The notes beneath the pieces are model-generated. The model ran no database searches. It was not told the DNA's origin and was given only the letters and a program-made list of their open reading frames with translations. From positions 310,001-374,000 of the forward strand of contig NZ_JAJOMB010000006.1 in the NCBI RefSeq assembly GCF_021129305.1: a stretch of 64,000 nt of DNA, in the 5' to 3' direction. The position numbers and the translations under genes were made by a program. Below, in pieces: positions 53,375 through 61,171 of the stretch. This stretch comes from Kineosporia babensis (GTDB taxonomy: Bacteria; Actinomycetota; Actinomycetes; Actinomycetales; Kineosporiaceae). Position 1 is the stretch's first letter. Each line of letters opens with the position of its first letter.

Positions 53375-53406
53375 GTGCCGGGCCGGTCAGGAGGCCGGCC
53401 CGGCAC
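53375..53406. terminator. Hairpin between beta-helix gene and thyX
   Basis: A 12-base perfect stem (GTGCCGGGCCGG / CCGGCCCGGCAC) with an 8-base loop, five bases after the beta-helix gene stop and 75 bases beyond the end of the opposing thyX. No T run, so a T-less terminator, likely serving the forward gene. Confidence 0.7.
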
Positions 53407-53480
53407 AGAGGTCCTGTCCTGTGGATCTTTGCCTCGTGCGGGGCGCGTCCTCGCTACGGCCATGATCCGCCGGGCAGAAC

Positions 53481-54275
53481 CTAAGCCGTTTCGACGTCGT
53501 GACGCAGCTGGCGCCATCCCCGCAGGTTGCCGAGCTGCGGTTCGGGCGAGGCCGAGGGCCGGGCCACGTGTTCCAACGGGCTGGCGTGCATCGGGGAGGC
53601 CGAGACCAGCCTCGCGTAGAGCTCCAGGTCCTTGGCCGGGTCCCGAACCCCGTCGTGGGTCAGGTACGAAACCCGGGCGCAGCGCGCGGCACTGACCTTG
53701 AGCACGTCAGCCTCGTCAAGGGAGTCCTCGGCGCTGATGTAGGGCGTGTGCCACTGGCCGGCCGTCAGCTCGGCGGGGGTGGAGTCGAGCAGGGCTGTGC
53801 GCATGGCCTCGGCGCAGGCGCGGATCTCGGGCTGGGCCAGCGGGCTGCAGCGTTGCTCGAAGAAGTTGTCCCACTCAGTCGAGGTGACGATGACGGTCTG
53901 CCACATGAACGGCTCGAGCAGGCGGTTGCTGAGCTGCTTGTGCAGACCCGCCTTCATCAGTTCCTCGGCGGCCACCAGCGCGCTGTCCCGAGCCCGCAGC
54001 CACACCCGTTCCAGTTCTGAACTCTCCAGCGCAGAACCGGCCTGCATACCCGGCTGGTTGGCACCCCATTCCAGCGGCATAGCCGGGTCGTTGCGCACCG
54101 TCTCCAGTTGCTTGGCCACCGGGATGGCGCGTGAACTGGCGGAGTTACGGGAGAACACCCGGTGGGTGTTGAACTCGGCGAGCACGTAGCGATGCATCTT
54201 CACCTCGAGCGTGCTGAGGCGGATGCCGGACGGGCCGACGGAATCGGCGACGATCCGGGCTGACGGCTGCGACAT
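53481..54275 (-). CDS. thyX: Flavin-dependent thymidylate synthase (ThyX-like), divergent
   Basis: 264 residues; ATG with CGGGAG eight bases upstream. The family core is present: RLSTLEVKMHRYVLAEFNTH, then HRVFSRNSASSRAIPVAK at the ThyX motif, QTVIVTSTEWDNFFEQRC and SASPMHASPLEHVA. The canonical RHRxxSxNExSxR reads THRVFSRNSASSR here: the first Arg is Thr and Glu is Ala. This pattern is known from a divergent, often phage-associated ThyX branch. Should make dTMP from dUMP with FAD, methylene-THF and NADPH. Likely an accessory copy, not necessarily the main synthase. Confidence 0.8.
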   Translation of the reverse strand: MSQPSARIVADSVGPSGIRLSTLEVKMHRYVLAEFNTHRVFSRNSASSRAIPVAKQLETVRNDPAMPLEWGANQPGMQAGSALESSELERVWLRARDSALVAAEELMKAGLHKQLSNRLLEPFMWQTVIVTSTEWDNFFEQRCSPLAQPEIRACAEAMRTALLDSTPAELTAGQWHTPYISAEDSLDEADVLKVSAARCARVSYLTHDGVRDPAKDLELYARLVSASPMHASPLEHVARPSASPEPQLGNLRGWRQLRHDVETA

Positions 54276-54319
54276 GAAACATTCTCCCGGGGCGGACTGA
54301 ACGACGAAGACGTCCGAGG

Positions 54320-54480
54320 TTAGCGATGGCGGCCCAGGGCCTGGACCCCGACCTGGATGAGATCGAGACCGGCCAGGAACTGAGCCCGGTCGTCGTGCTC
54401 GCGCAGTTGATCGGCGACACTGCGTATGAAGGCGGCCTCCTCGGCATCCAGGTCGGTCTCCGGCCCGGGCCGCGCTGGGT
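54320..54480 (-). pseudogene. C-terminal fragment of a TetR-type regulator
   Basis: The minus strand reads ETDLDAEEAAFIRSVADQL, REHDDRAQFLAGLDLIQVGV and QALGRHR before TAA at 54320, an amphipathic ending like TetR C-terminal domains. No HTH region follows upstream: the frame meets MFS sequence at about 54480. Together with the next entry it marks a deletion scar of a divergent TetR/MFS pair. Exact junction not determinable by eye. Confidence 0.6.
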
Positions 54481-54768
54481 ATTCTGCCGCAGGTCATCAC
54501 CCTGCCGGAGAACCAGGCCTCCAGCGCGGCCGCGCTCAACGACACCATTCAGGAGATGGCCACCAGCATCGGCATGGCGGTCACCGGAACCATCGTCGCC
54601 GCCGCCTTGAGCGCACCACTGGCCGGTATCGCCACGAGCCCCGCCGACGTCCATAGTTTTGAGAATGCCGTCACTACAGCGACTTTCGCTAGCGCAGTGA
54701 TCTGTACCGCCCTGGTGCTCTGGGCCGCGCAGCGGGACCTACGAGACAGTAAGGGGCTCGAGCCGTAG
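54481..54768 (+). pseudogene. C-terminal fragment of an MFS (DHA2-type) drug transporter
   Basis: From 54481 the frame reads ILPQVITLPENQASSAAALN, DTIQEMATSIGMAVTGTIVA and a last membrane helix ATFASAVICTALVLWAAQR, the hallmark end (ALNDTxQExxxxIGxAVxGT) of 14-helix exporters such as EmrB/QacA types. Only about 95 of the usual 450-500 residues remain and no start or promoter precedes them. The last 30 bases overlap the end of the opposing MFS gene. Confidence 0.75.
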
Positions 54769-55923
54769 ATGCTTGGACCACCCAGAAGCGCACAACGCCG
54801 TGCACAACAAGCAGATGAGCGCTACGGCGGACAGCATGCCGGGGTATCCGAACCACGGGTGCGCCGCGGCCAGTGCGGCGGGGATCAGGAAACCGACGTA
54901 GGCCAGGGCGTAGTAGACGCCGGTCAGGCCGACGAGTTCTCCGGGCTTGGCTATCCGCTGCACCTCCAGCAGCCCGGACACCACGGCAATGCCGTACGCG
55001 GCACCGAGAACCAGGGCAACCGGCACCGCCAGCCAGGGCGAGCGCACCACGGCTGTGATCGCGGCGAGCACCATGCCGGCGGTCATCAGCAGCATGGAGA
55101 CGGTGATCGCGCGGGATGTCGAAATGTCATCCAGGCGGCGGGCGATCGGCTGGACGGCGACGCCGGTGCCGAGGGTGGCCACCGTGAGCGCGGCGGTGAA
55201 GAGCAGGGCCCAGTCTCCGAGCTGTTCGCTGACCAGGGAAGGGATGACGGCGTAGGCGACGCCGGCCGAACCGAAGATCCAGGGGGCCATCGGCACCACC
55301 ACCCGCAGGAATCGTGGGTGTTTCAGCGCGGAGAAGGTGGTACGCCCGGGCTCGGTGGTCGGTATGGGATAGCGCAGAAGGGCCAGGATGACCGGTACGC
55401 AGAGGACGGCGTGCACCAGGTAGGGCCAGACCAGCGCCGGTTCGGTGAACTGGGCGAGCAGCCCGGCAGAGGCCGGACCGAGGGCGAATCCGCTGCTGAG
55501 CCAGATGGTGGCGCGCCGCGCTCCGGTGCCGGGGGCGAGTGTGGGGTCGAGGGCTGCCAGTTCGGTGATCCACGAGGTGCCCACGGCCATGGCAATGCCC
55601 ACGGCCAGACCGCTCAGGGCCCGCCCGGCGAAGATCCCGGCATAGCCCAGTGAGTCACCGAGGCCCAGCAGGGCGCTGCCGAGGAGTGAGGCCAGGAGTC
55701 CGGCCAGCAGCACCGGGCGTCGCCCGTGCCGGTCGGACAGTCCCGAGGCGAGCAGCAGTCCTGGTATCAGTCCGATCACGTAGGCGCCGAGGAAGATGTC
55801 GACGTCCAGCTGCGAGTAGCCGCTCTCGGAGCGGTAAGCCAGGAGTAACGGGGTGAACTGGTTTCCGCCCCAGCCGATCACGAACATGGCGAAGGCGACG
55901 CGGCGCCAGGCAGGAGAACTCAT
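54739..55923 (-). CDS. MFS transporter (CynX/NimT- or sugar-exporter-like)
   Basis: 394 residues; ATG in an ATGA overlap with the GntR gene. Twelve membrane segments; the MFS signature between helices 2 and 3 is SGLSDRHGRRPVLLAGLLAS, and helix 4-5 has GRALSGLAVGIAMAVGTSWI. Shorter than sugar porters, no large loops. Substrate unknown; carboxylates or drugs are typical for GntR-linked MFS. Its 3' end runs antisense into the transporter fragment at 54481-54768. Confidence 0.88.
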   Translation of the reverse strand: MSSPAWRRVAFAMFVIGWGGNQFTPLLLAYRSESGYSQLDVDIFLGAYVIGLIPGLLLASGLSDRHGRRPVLLAGLLASLLGSALLGLGDSLGYAGIFAGRALSGLAVGIAMAVGTSWITELAALDPTLAPGTGARRATIWLSSGFALGPASAGLLAQFTEPALVWPYLVHAVLCVPVILALLRYPIPTTEPGRTTFSALKHPRFLRVVVPMAPWIFGSAGVAYAVIPSLVSEQLGDWALLFTAALTVATLGTGVAVQPIARRLDDISTSRAITVSMLLMTAGMVLAAITAVVRSPWLAVPVALVLGAAYGIAVVSGLLEVQRIAKPGELVGLTGVYYALAYVGFLIPAALAAAHPWFGYPGMLSAVALICLLCTALCASGWSKHLRLEPLTVS

Positions 55924-56564
55924 GAACCGAAAGTCACCGTGTGGGTCTGGGAGAGATGCTCGAGCAGGGAGGTGGCGAAAGCGTCGACATCGCCGGCGAG
56001 CACCAGATCCCGTAGGTGGGTGTGCTCTTCGACGAGGACGGGCAGACGATCGAGCCGGCCACCCAGGGCGCCGACCGTCATCCGGCGCTGCCGGTCGGTC
56101 AGCGTGCCGTACATCTTGGTCGCGATCCGGTTTCCGGACGTCGTCACGATCGAACGGTGAAAAAGCTCGTCCCCGGCGGCGAAAGCCTGAAGATCCTCGC
56201 GATCGACGGCGTCCTGCTGGGCGTGAAGGTGTGCGGCGGATTCCTCGGCGAACCGGTCCCGGGCGGCTGCGGCCTTGGACAGCCGGCGGGCGGCCGCGAC
56301 CTCCAGTGCGTGGCGTACCTCGAGGATCTCGCCGGCCTCGTCCGGATGGACGAGCACGACCAGGGCGCCGCGCCGGGGGAGGAGTTGCAGGAAGTCCTCG
56401 GTCTCGAGCTTGAGAAACGCCTCGTGCACGGGAGTGCGGCTCACGCCCAGACGGGCGGCCACCTCGACCTCGCTGAGCAGGGAACCTCCGCGCAACTCGC
56501 CTTCGAGGATCTCCTGGCGAACGGTGGTGTAGACCCGCTGCGCGGCCGGGACGGGGGAAGGCAT
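55920..56564 (-). CDS. GntR family regulator (FadR/FCD subfamily)
   Basis: 214 residues, ATG 56564. N-terminal winged helix: QRVYTTVRQEILEGELRGGS, LLSEVEVAARLGVSRTPVHE and AFLKLETEDFLQLLPRRGA. C-terminal all-helical FCD ligand domain with EILEVRHALEVAAARRL, DELFHRSIV and EEHTHLRDLVLAGD, giving the Asp/His metal-binding residues of FCD proteins. Probably leaderless: TACAGT ends eight bases before ATG. Co-transcribed with the MFS gene it presumably controls, together with itself. Confidence 0.92.
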   Translation of the reverse strand: MPSPVPAAQRVYTTVRQEILEGELRGGSLLSEVEVAARLGVSRTPVHEAFLKLETEDFLQLLPRRGALVVLVHPDEAGEILEVRHALEVAAARRLSKAAAARDRFAEESAAHLHAQQDAVDREDLQAFAAGDELFHRSIVTTSGNRIATKMYGTLTDRQRRMTVGALGGRLDRLPVLVEEHTHLRDLVLAGDVDAFATSLLEHLSQTHTVTFGS

Positions 56565-56572
56565 GGTCAGCA

Positions 56573-56604
56573 CTGTACGCTCTTGCATCCAAGCTTGCAT
56601 GCAA
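56573..56604 (-). promoter_or_regulatory. GntR promoter and tandem operator
   Basis: TACAGT (56573-56578, minus strand) is the -10 box. Directly upstream lie two near-identical sites, TTGCATCCAA (56583-56592, imperfect) and TTGCATGCAA (56595-56604, perfect palindrome), spaced 12 bases centre to centre. FCD-type GntR proteins bind palindromes of this size, so autorepression is likely. Confidence 0.6.
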
Positions 56605-56722
56605 CCCTGCGGCCAGGTAAGTCGAATGGCCGTTCGTGGCACGTCCTGCCACCATTGTCCGGGTTGGGGAAGGCGCGGGCGCCTACGCAAGGGCGCCGAC
56701 GACCCAGGCCGGAGGCGCAACG

Positions 56723-58126
56723 ATGAGCCAGGCAAGCGAGCCGAGCACCGTGCGGCCGGACCGCCCGACCGGATCGGTGGTGGTCGTGGCCCTGGTCTCG
56801 GCGATCTCCGGCCTGCTGTACGGCTACGACACCGGCATCATCTCCGGAGCCCTGCTGCAGATCGGCGACGAGTTCGACATCGACCACGGCTGGGAACAGG
56901 TGATCGCCGCCTCGATCCTGGTCGGCGCCGTGATCGGGGCCCTGACCTGCAGCCGGCTGGCCGAGCGGCGAGGCCGCCGGGGCACCCTGCTGCTGGTCGG
57001 CATCGTCTTCGTGGTCGGGTCGGTGGCCGCCTCGCTCGCACCCAGCCCGATCCTGCTCTCGCTCAGCCGCCTGGTGCTGGGCTTCGCGGTCGGGGGCGCC
57101 ACCCAGACCGCCCCGGTCTACGTCGCGGAACTGGCCCCGACCGCCTACCGCGGCCGCCTCGTCCTCTTCTTCCAGATCGCGATCGGCGCAGGCATCGTCA
57201 TCGCCACGATCGTCGGAGCCAGCGAGACCATCTCCTGGCGGCTGGCCATCGGCATCGCCGCGGTCCCGGCCGCCATCATGTTCGTGCTCATGTTGCGCCT
57301 GCCGGAAAGCCCGCGCTGGTTGCTGCGCGAGGGCCGGCTGGATCAGGCCCGCGCCGCCCTGGCCCACGTACGCCCTGCCGACGCCGACCTGGACAGCGAA
57401 TTCGGCGAGATCCGCGACAACGTCGAGGCCGAGCAGGAAGCCGGTACCCGCGGGTGGTCCGGCCTGCGCGCCGCCTGGGTGCGCCCGGCCCTGGTCGTCG
57501 GATGCGGGCTGGCGATCTTCACCCAGCTCTCCGGCATCGAGATGATCGTCTACTACGCGCCCACGATCCTCACCGACAACGGCTTCTCCGACTCCACCGC
57601 CCTGCGGGTCTCGGTGGCCCTCGGCTCCACCTACCTGATTGCCCAGCTGATCGGCCTGGCCATCATCGACCGGGTCGGCCGCCGTCGCCTGACTCTGCTG
57701 ACCCTGCCCGGCGCCGCGGTGGCCCTCTTCGTCCTGGGCTGGTTCTTCGTCACCGGCAACGACGGCAAGGAGATGACGCCCTGGATCATCGCCACCCTGA
57801 TCGCGTTCATGGCCTTCACCGCCGGCGGCATCCAGCTGATGGGCTGGCTCACCGGATCCGAGATCTACCCGCTGGCCACCCGGGCCGCCGGGGCCGCCGC
57901 CCAGTCCGCATCGCTGTGGGGCACCAACGTGCTGATCACCCTCACCCTGCTGAGCATCATGAACACGATCGGGACCGGCCAGACGTTCTGGATGTACGCC
58001 CTGTTCAACGTGGCCGCGTTCGTCTTCCTCTACCGCATGATGCCGGAGATGACCGGGCGCAGCCTCGAAGAGATCGAACACCGCCTGGAACGCGGCGAGT
58101 TCACCCCGGCCGGGTTCACCCGCTAG
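56723..58126 (+). CDS. MFS sugar porter (sugar:H+ symporter family)
   Basis: 467 residues; ATG with GGAGG seven bases upstream. Twelve helices with all sugar-porter marks: SGLLYGYDTGIISGAL, CSRLAERRGRRGTLL, PVYVAELAPTAYRGRLV, RLPESPRWLLREGR, FTQLSGIEMIVYYAPTI, IDRVGRRRLTLL and GSEIYPLATRAAG. Imports a hexose, pentose or inositol. Divergent from the GntR gene across a 158-base spacer, so GntR may regulate it too. Tail-to-tail four-base overlap (CTAG) with the PBP gene. Confidence 0.93.
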   Translation: MSQASEPSTVRPDRPTGSVVVVALVSAISGLLYGYDTGIISGALLQIGDEFDIDHGWEQVIAASILVGAVIGALTCSRLAERRGRRGTLLLVGIVFVVGSVAASLAPSPILLSLSRLVLGFAVGGATQTAPVYVAELAPTAYRGRLVLFFQIAIGAGIVIATIVGASETISWRLAIGIAAVPAAIMFVLMLRLPESPRWLLREGRLDQARAALAHVRPADADLDSEFGEIRDNVEAEQEAGTRGWSGLRAAWVRPALVVGCGLAIFTQLSGIEMIVYYAPTILTDNGFSDSTALRVSVALGSTYLIAQLIGLAIIDRVGRRRLTLLTLPGAAVALFVLGWFFVTGNDGKEMTPWIIATLIAFMAFTAGGIQLMGWLTGSEIYPLATRAAGAAAQSASLWGTNVLITLTLLSIMNTIGTGQTFWMYALFNVAAFVFLYRMMPEMTGRSLEEIEHRLERGEFTPAGFTR

Positions 58127-60237
58127 AACTGCTCCACCGACGTACCGGCCAGCGCCGAGGTCATGATGCGCTTCCAGATCGGCGCGGCGATGGTGCCGCC
58201 GTAGACGTTGGAGTAGTACGAGCCGTTGATCGTGACGCCACGCATGTCGTCCCGGCTGCCGTCGACCGTTTCGGGCCCTACCCAGACCGAAGTGGCCAGC
58301 TGCGGCGTGTAACCGACGAACCAGGTGTCCTGAGAGTTGTTCGTGGTTCCGGTCTTTCCGGAAGCCGGCTGACCGCTCGACAACGGCCCGGTCGAGGACG
58401 CGGTCCCAGAGGTGAAGACCTTGCTGAGACCCTCGGTGGTGGCCGCCGCGACGTCCGCGTCGAGGCTCTGCTTGCAGTCGGCCTGCGGAACGTCGAGCTG
58501 GTTGCCGTCCCGGTCGGTGACCGAATCGACCACGACCGGGTTGCAGTAGACGCCCCCGGAGGCGAACGTCGCATAGGCGTTGGCCATGGTCAGCGGCGAC
58601 TGGCTGGCCACCCCGAGCACCACCGAGGGCACACAGTTCGGGATCTCGGTGGTGGTCTCCGGGTCGTCCTTGTACAGGTTGCCCTGGATGCACTGGTCGG
58701 CGGCCGGCTGAGCCAGATGCATGCCCAGTTCCTGCGCGGTCTTCTGCACATCACACAGGTCGAGCTGCTGTTCCATCCGGGCGTAGGCACCGTTCACCGA
58801 CTGCGCGGTCGCCTGCGCCACCGTCATGCTGCCGCTGCCCTCGCTGTCTCCGGCGTTGTTCACCGTCCAGGTACCCGTCAGCGAGACATCCGCGCAGGTC
58901 TGAAAACTGCTGTTGGACAGGGTGACCGGGGCGCCGCTGATCGTCTCCTCCAGCGTGTGGCCGGCCTTCAGCCAGGCCGCCAGCACCACCGGCTTGAACG
59001 TGGAACCGGTCTGGAAACCGGACGATCCGCCGTACGCGTAGTCGGTGGAGTAGTTGATCGTGGTGTTCTCGCCGCCCTCGGCCACGCTGTAGTACTTGTT
59101 CTGGATCATCGAGAGCACCTTGCCGGTACCGGGCTCGACCGTCACCGAAGCCGCCGCGACCCGGCTGGAGTCGTCCGCCGGCACCGCTTCCGTCACCGAC
59201 GTCCACGCCGCGTCCAGGATGTCCGGATCAAGCGTCGTCCGGATCGTGTAACCGCCCTGCTTGAGCGCGGTGGCCCGGGCCTCCTGCGACGAACCCAGCG
59301 CAGCGAAGTCGTCGCTCTTGACGATCAGGTTGTACACGTAATCGCAGAAGTAGGCGCCGGTCCCGGCATTCGCGCAGCCCTGCAGGGTCGGCGTGATGTC
59401 CACCGTCAGCTTGGCCGCGCTCGCCTCGTCCAGTTCCGCCTGGTCGATCAGGCCCTGCTGGAACATCTTCTTCAGCACCGTGTCGCGCCGCTCCTGCGCG
59501 CTCGCCCGGCCGGCCTTCGTCTTCAGGTCGTACTTGGTGGGCGACTGCACCATCCCGGCCAGCGTGGCCGCCTGAGCCAGCGTCAGGTCCGCGGCGGTGC
59601 TGTCGAAGTAGTAGCGCGCGGCCGCCTCGACCCCGTTGACCTGACCCCCGAACCACGCGATGTTCAGGTACTCCTGAAGGATCTCGCTCTTGGACAGCTT
59701 CTGTTCCAGTGCCCCGGCCAGCCGGATCTCCTTGAGCTTGCGCTCGTTCGTCTGCTCCTGCGCCGCCTCGTAGGCGTCCTCGTCGCCCGCCTGGTACGCG
59801 GCTTCCTTCAGCAGGTTCTTGACCAGCTGCTGGGTCAGCGTGGACGCGCCCTGCGAGACCCCGCCGGACAGTTCGTTGGTCACCAGCGCCCGCACCAGCC
59901 CCTGCGGATCGACCCCGCCGTGCTCGTAGAACCGCTCGTCCTCGATCGCCACGATCGCGTCCTGCAGATACGGCGACATCTCGTCCAGTTCGACCGGCAC
60001 CCGGTTCTGGTCGTAGAACGTCGCGATCGTCGAGCCGTCCGCGGCCAGCACCGTGGTGTTCGCCGACATCGTGGTGTCCGCGATCTCGCTGGGCAGATCC
60101 TGAAACGCCGAGACCACCTGGTTCGAGGCCAGACCGCCCGCCCCCACCAGCGGCACCGCCAGCCCGGCGGCCAGGAGCCCACCGATCACACTGGTGGCAA
60201 CGAAGACGCTCAGGCGACCGGGCAGCGCGGAGGGCAT
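58123..60237 (-). CDS. Class A penicillin-binding protein (transglycosylase/transpeptidase)
   Basis: 704 residues. One N-terminal membrane helix. GT51 domain: AIVAIEDERFYEHGGVD with catalytic E99, and GASTLTQQLVKNLLKEAAY. Transpeptidase domain: SxxK in GSTFKPVV (S412, K415), SxN in SVNGAY and KTG in GKTGTTNN (K628). No PASTA domain. The large insert between GT51 and transpeptidase carries several Cys. Polymerises and crosslinks peptidoglycan outside the membrane. Probably leaderless: TACCGT ends seven bases before the ATG. Confidence 0.93.
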   Translation of the reverse strand: MPSALPGRLSVFVATSVIGGLLAAGLAVPLVGAGGLASNQVVSAFQDLPSEIADTTMSANTTVLAADGSTIATFYDQNRVPVELDEMSPYLQDAIVAIEDERFYEHGGVDPQGLVRALVTNELSGGVSQGASTLTQQLVKNLLKEAAYQAGDEDAYEAAQEQTNERKLKEIRLAGALEQKLSKSEILQEYLNIAWFGGQVNGVEAAARYYFDSTAADLTLAQAATLAGMVQSPTKYDLKTKAGRASAQERRDTVLKKMFQQGLIDQAELDEASAAKLTVDITPTLQGCANAGTGAYFCDYVYNLIVKSDDFAALGSSQEARATALKQGGYTIRTTLDPDILDAAWTSVTEAVPADDSSRVAAASVTVEPGTGKVLSMIQNKYYSVAEGGENTTINYSTDYAYGGSSGFQTGSTFKPVVLAAWLKAGHTLEETISGAPVTLSNSSFQTCADVSLTGTWTVNNAGDSEGSGSMTVAQATAQSVNGAYARMEQQLDLCDVQKTAQELGMHLAQPAADQCIQGNLYKDDPETTTEIPNCVPSVVLGVASQSPLTMANAYATFASGGVYCNPVVVDSVTDRDGNQLDVPQADCKQSLDADVAAATTEGLSKVFTSGTASSTGPLSSGQPASGKTGTTNNSQDTWFVGYTPQLATSVWVGPETVDGSRDDMRGVTINGSYYSNVYGGTIAAPIWKRIMTSALAGTSVEQF

Positions 60238-60244
60238 GAACCGG

Positions 60245-60250
60245 ACGGTA
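60245..60250 (-). promoter_or_regulatory. -10 box of leaderless PBP gene
   Basis: TACCGT on the minus strand, seven bases before ATG 60237, with no ribosome site. Fits TAnnnT leaderless promoters seen elsewhere in the window. Confidence 0.5.
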
Positions 60251-60589
60251 GAGAGCTTTCCTGTGAACGGTTTTCAGGTTTCGTTCCTGTGCCTGGACTG
60301 TGAAAGGGCCAATGGCAGACGCAGTGGTGCCGTCCTGCGTGAACATCGTGACCACTACCCGGGCAGAGCTTCTCTCTTTCGTCTTCTGCGCGGAAGATTC
60401 TCGCAACCCTCTTTCTCGACCAGGCCCCGGTGCTGTTGGTCAATGAATGCGAGCTCCTCGCGGGGTGAGATCGACCCCTTCGAGGCTATGGGGGTCGGCT
60501 CCTCGCGGGGGATACCGTTCACTCGGAACGTTGAACGGTGTAGTTCGAAGCGGTTGTGGGGTGGTTGGCCTGGCGCGCCGTCCTGCCCG
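60251..60589. other. Non-coding, degraded spacer
   Basis: No convincing gene in this stretch. It has lower GC, mixed third positions and short frames only. A 13-base direct repeat GCTCCTCGCGGGG occurs at 60453-60465 and 60498-60510. The inverted repeat at 60514-60539 is the only other structured element. It looks like decayed flanking DNA of the XRE fragment. Confidence 0.5.
60514..60539. repeat. 8-base inverted repeat
   Basis: ACCGTTCA (60514-60521) and TGAACGGT (60532-60539) are perfect inverted copies around 10 bases. Either an operator left in front of the broken XRE gene or an element end; no target duplication was noticed. Confidence 0.4.
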
Positions 60590-60850
60590 CGGGAAGTTCG
60601 GCAGTGAGAGCTGGTGAATGATCGGATTGCGCGCAGCGACAAGTTCCACGAGTTGTGGGAGACACACAAGGTCGAGTCGCTGACCTCGACAGCCAAGCGG
60701 ATCCGGCATCCGGAAGCCGGTGAACTCGCCCTGCAATGCGATGTGGTGCTCTGCCTGGCCACTGGTCGTTGGCTGGTGGGCTTCCGTTCGCGGCCGGGGT
60801 CGGGTGCGGGTAAGTGGTTGTCGATTCTCTCGGTGCTGGGCGAGCAGAGG
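60590..60850 (+). pseudogene. Broken XRE regulator, MmyB-like ligand-domain fragment
   Basis: Reading REVRQ, stop at 60605, then ELVNDRIARSDKFHELWETH, KRIRHPEAGELALQCDVVLC and PGSGAGKWLSILSVLG gives the C-terminal part of the MmyB-like domain of XRE regulators (pattern RS..F..LW..H.V ... HP..GEL.L ... PGS). Similarity continues across the TGA at 60605 and the N-terminal HTH is absent. A non-functional remnant. Confidence 0.6.
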
Positions 60851-60869
60851 TTCGACTTTCGAGGACGGT

Positions 60870-61155
60870 TCGCAGTGCCTGCGGTGTCCCGTGGAAGGAC
60901 GTGGCCTCGTCGTTGTCGACGGGTTGGGGTCCGCCGTTGAGGGCGTGCGCCAGGGAGAAGAGCGTCAGTGAGGACGCTGGTGGCGCCGGGAGGAGAACCG
61001 GTCCGGTCAGAATCGTTGCTATCGCGGCGAACGACTGCTGCCACGAGGTGGAGTCCGCGTGCCACTGGGTGAGCTCCTCCAGGTCGACCAGACGCCTGGC
61101 CCGAGCAGGATCACCGGTCCCTGTCCGGGTGCCGTCATAGCGCAGTTCTTCTTGC
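60870..61155 (-). pseudogene. Start-less coding fragment of unknown protein
   Basis: The minus frame entering from 61155 (just after an in-frame TAG) reads WQEELRYDGTRTGTGDPARA, RRLVDLEELTQWHADSTSWQ, SFAAIATILTGPVLLPAPPA and TLFSLAHALNGGPQPVDNDE with high G/C third positions, unlike the Cys/Ser-rich reading on the other strand. It has no ATG, GTG or TTG start. Likely a 5'-truncated gene; family unknown. Confidence 0.4.
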
Positions 61156-61158
61156 CAC

Positions 61159-61164
61159 TAGGGT
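61159..61164 (+). promoter_or_regulatory. -10 box of leaderless peptidase gene
   Basis: TAGGGT ends seven bases before GTG 61172; no ribosome site is present. The same TAnnnT arrangement as the other leaderless genes here. Confidence 0.5.
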
Positions 61165-61171
61165 TTTGCCG

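Noticed and set aside
56563-60303. 1246-codon forward frame across the sugar porter and PBP genes
   Set aside because: Long only because of high GC; both the porter and PBP have full motif sets in other frames.
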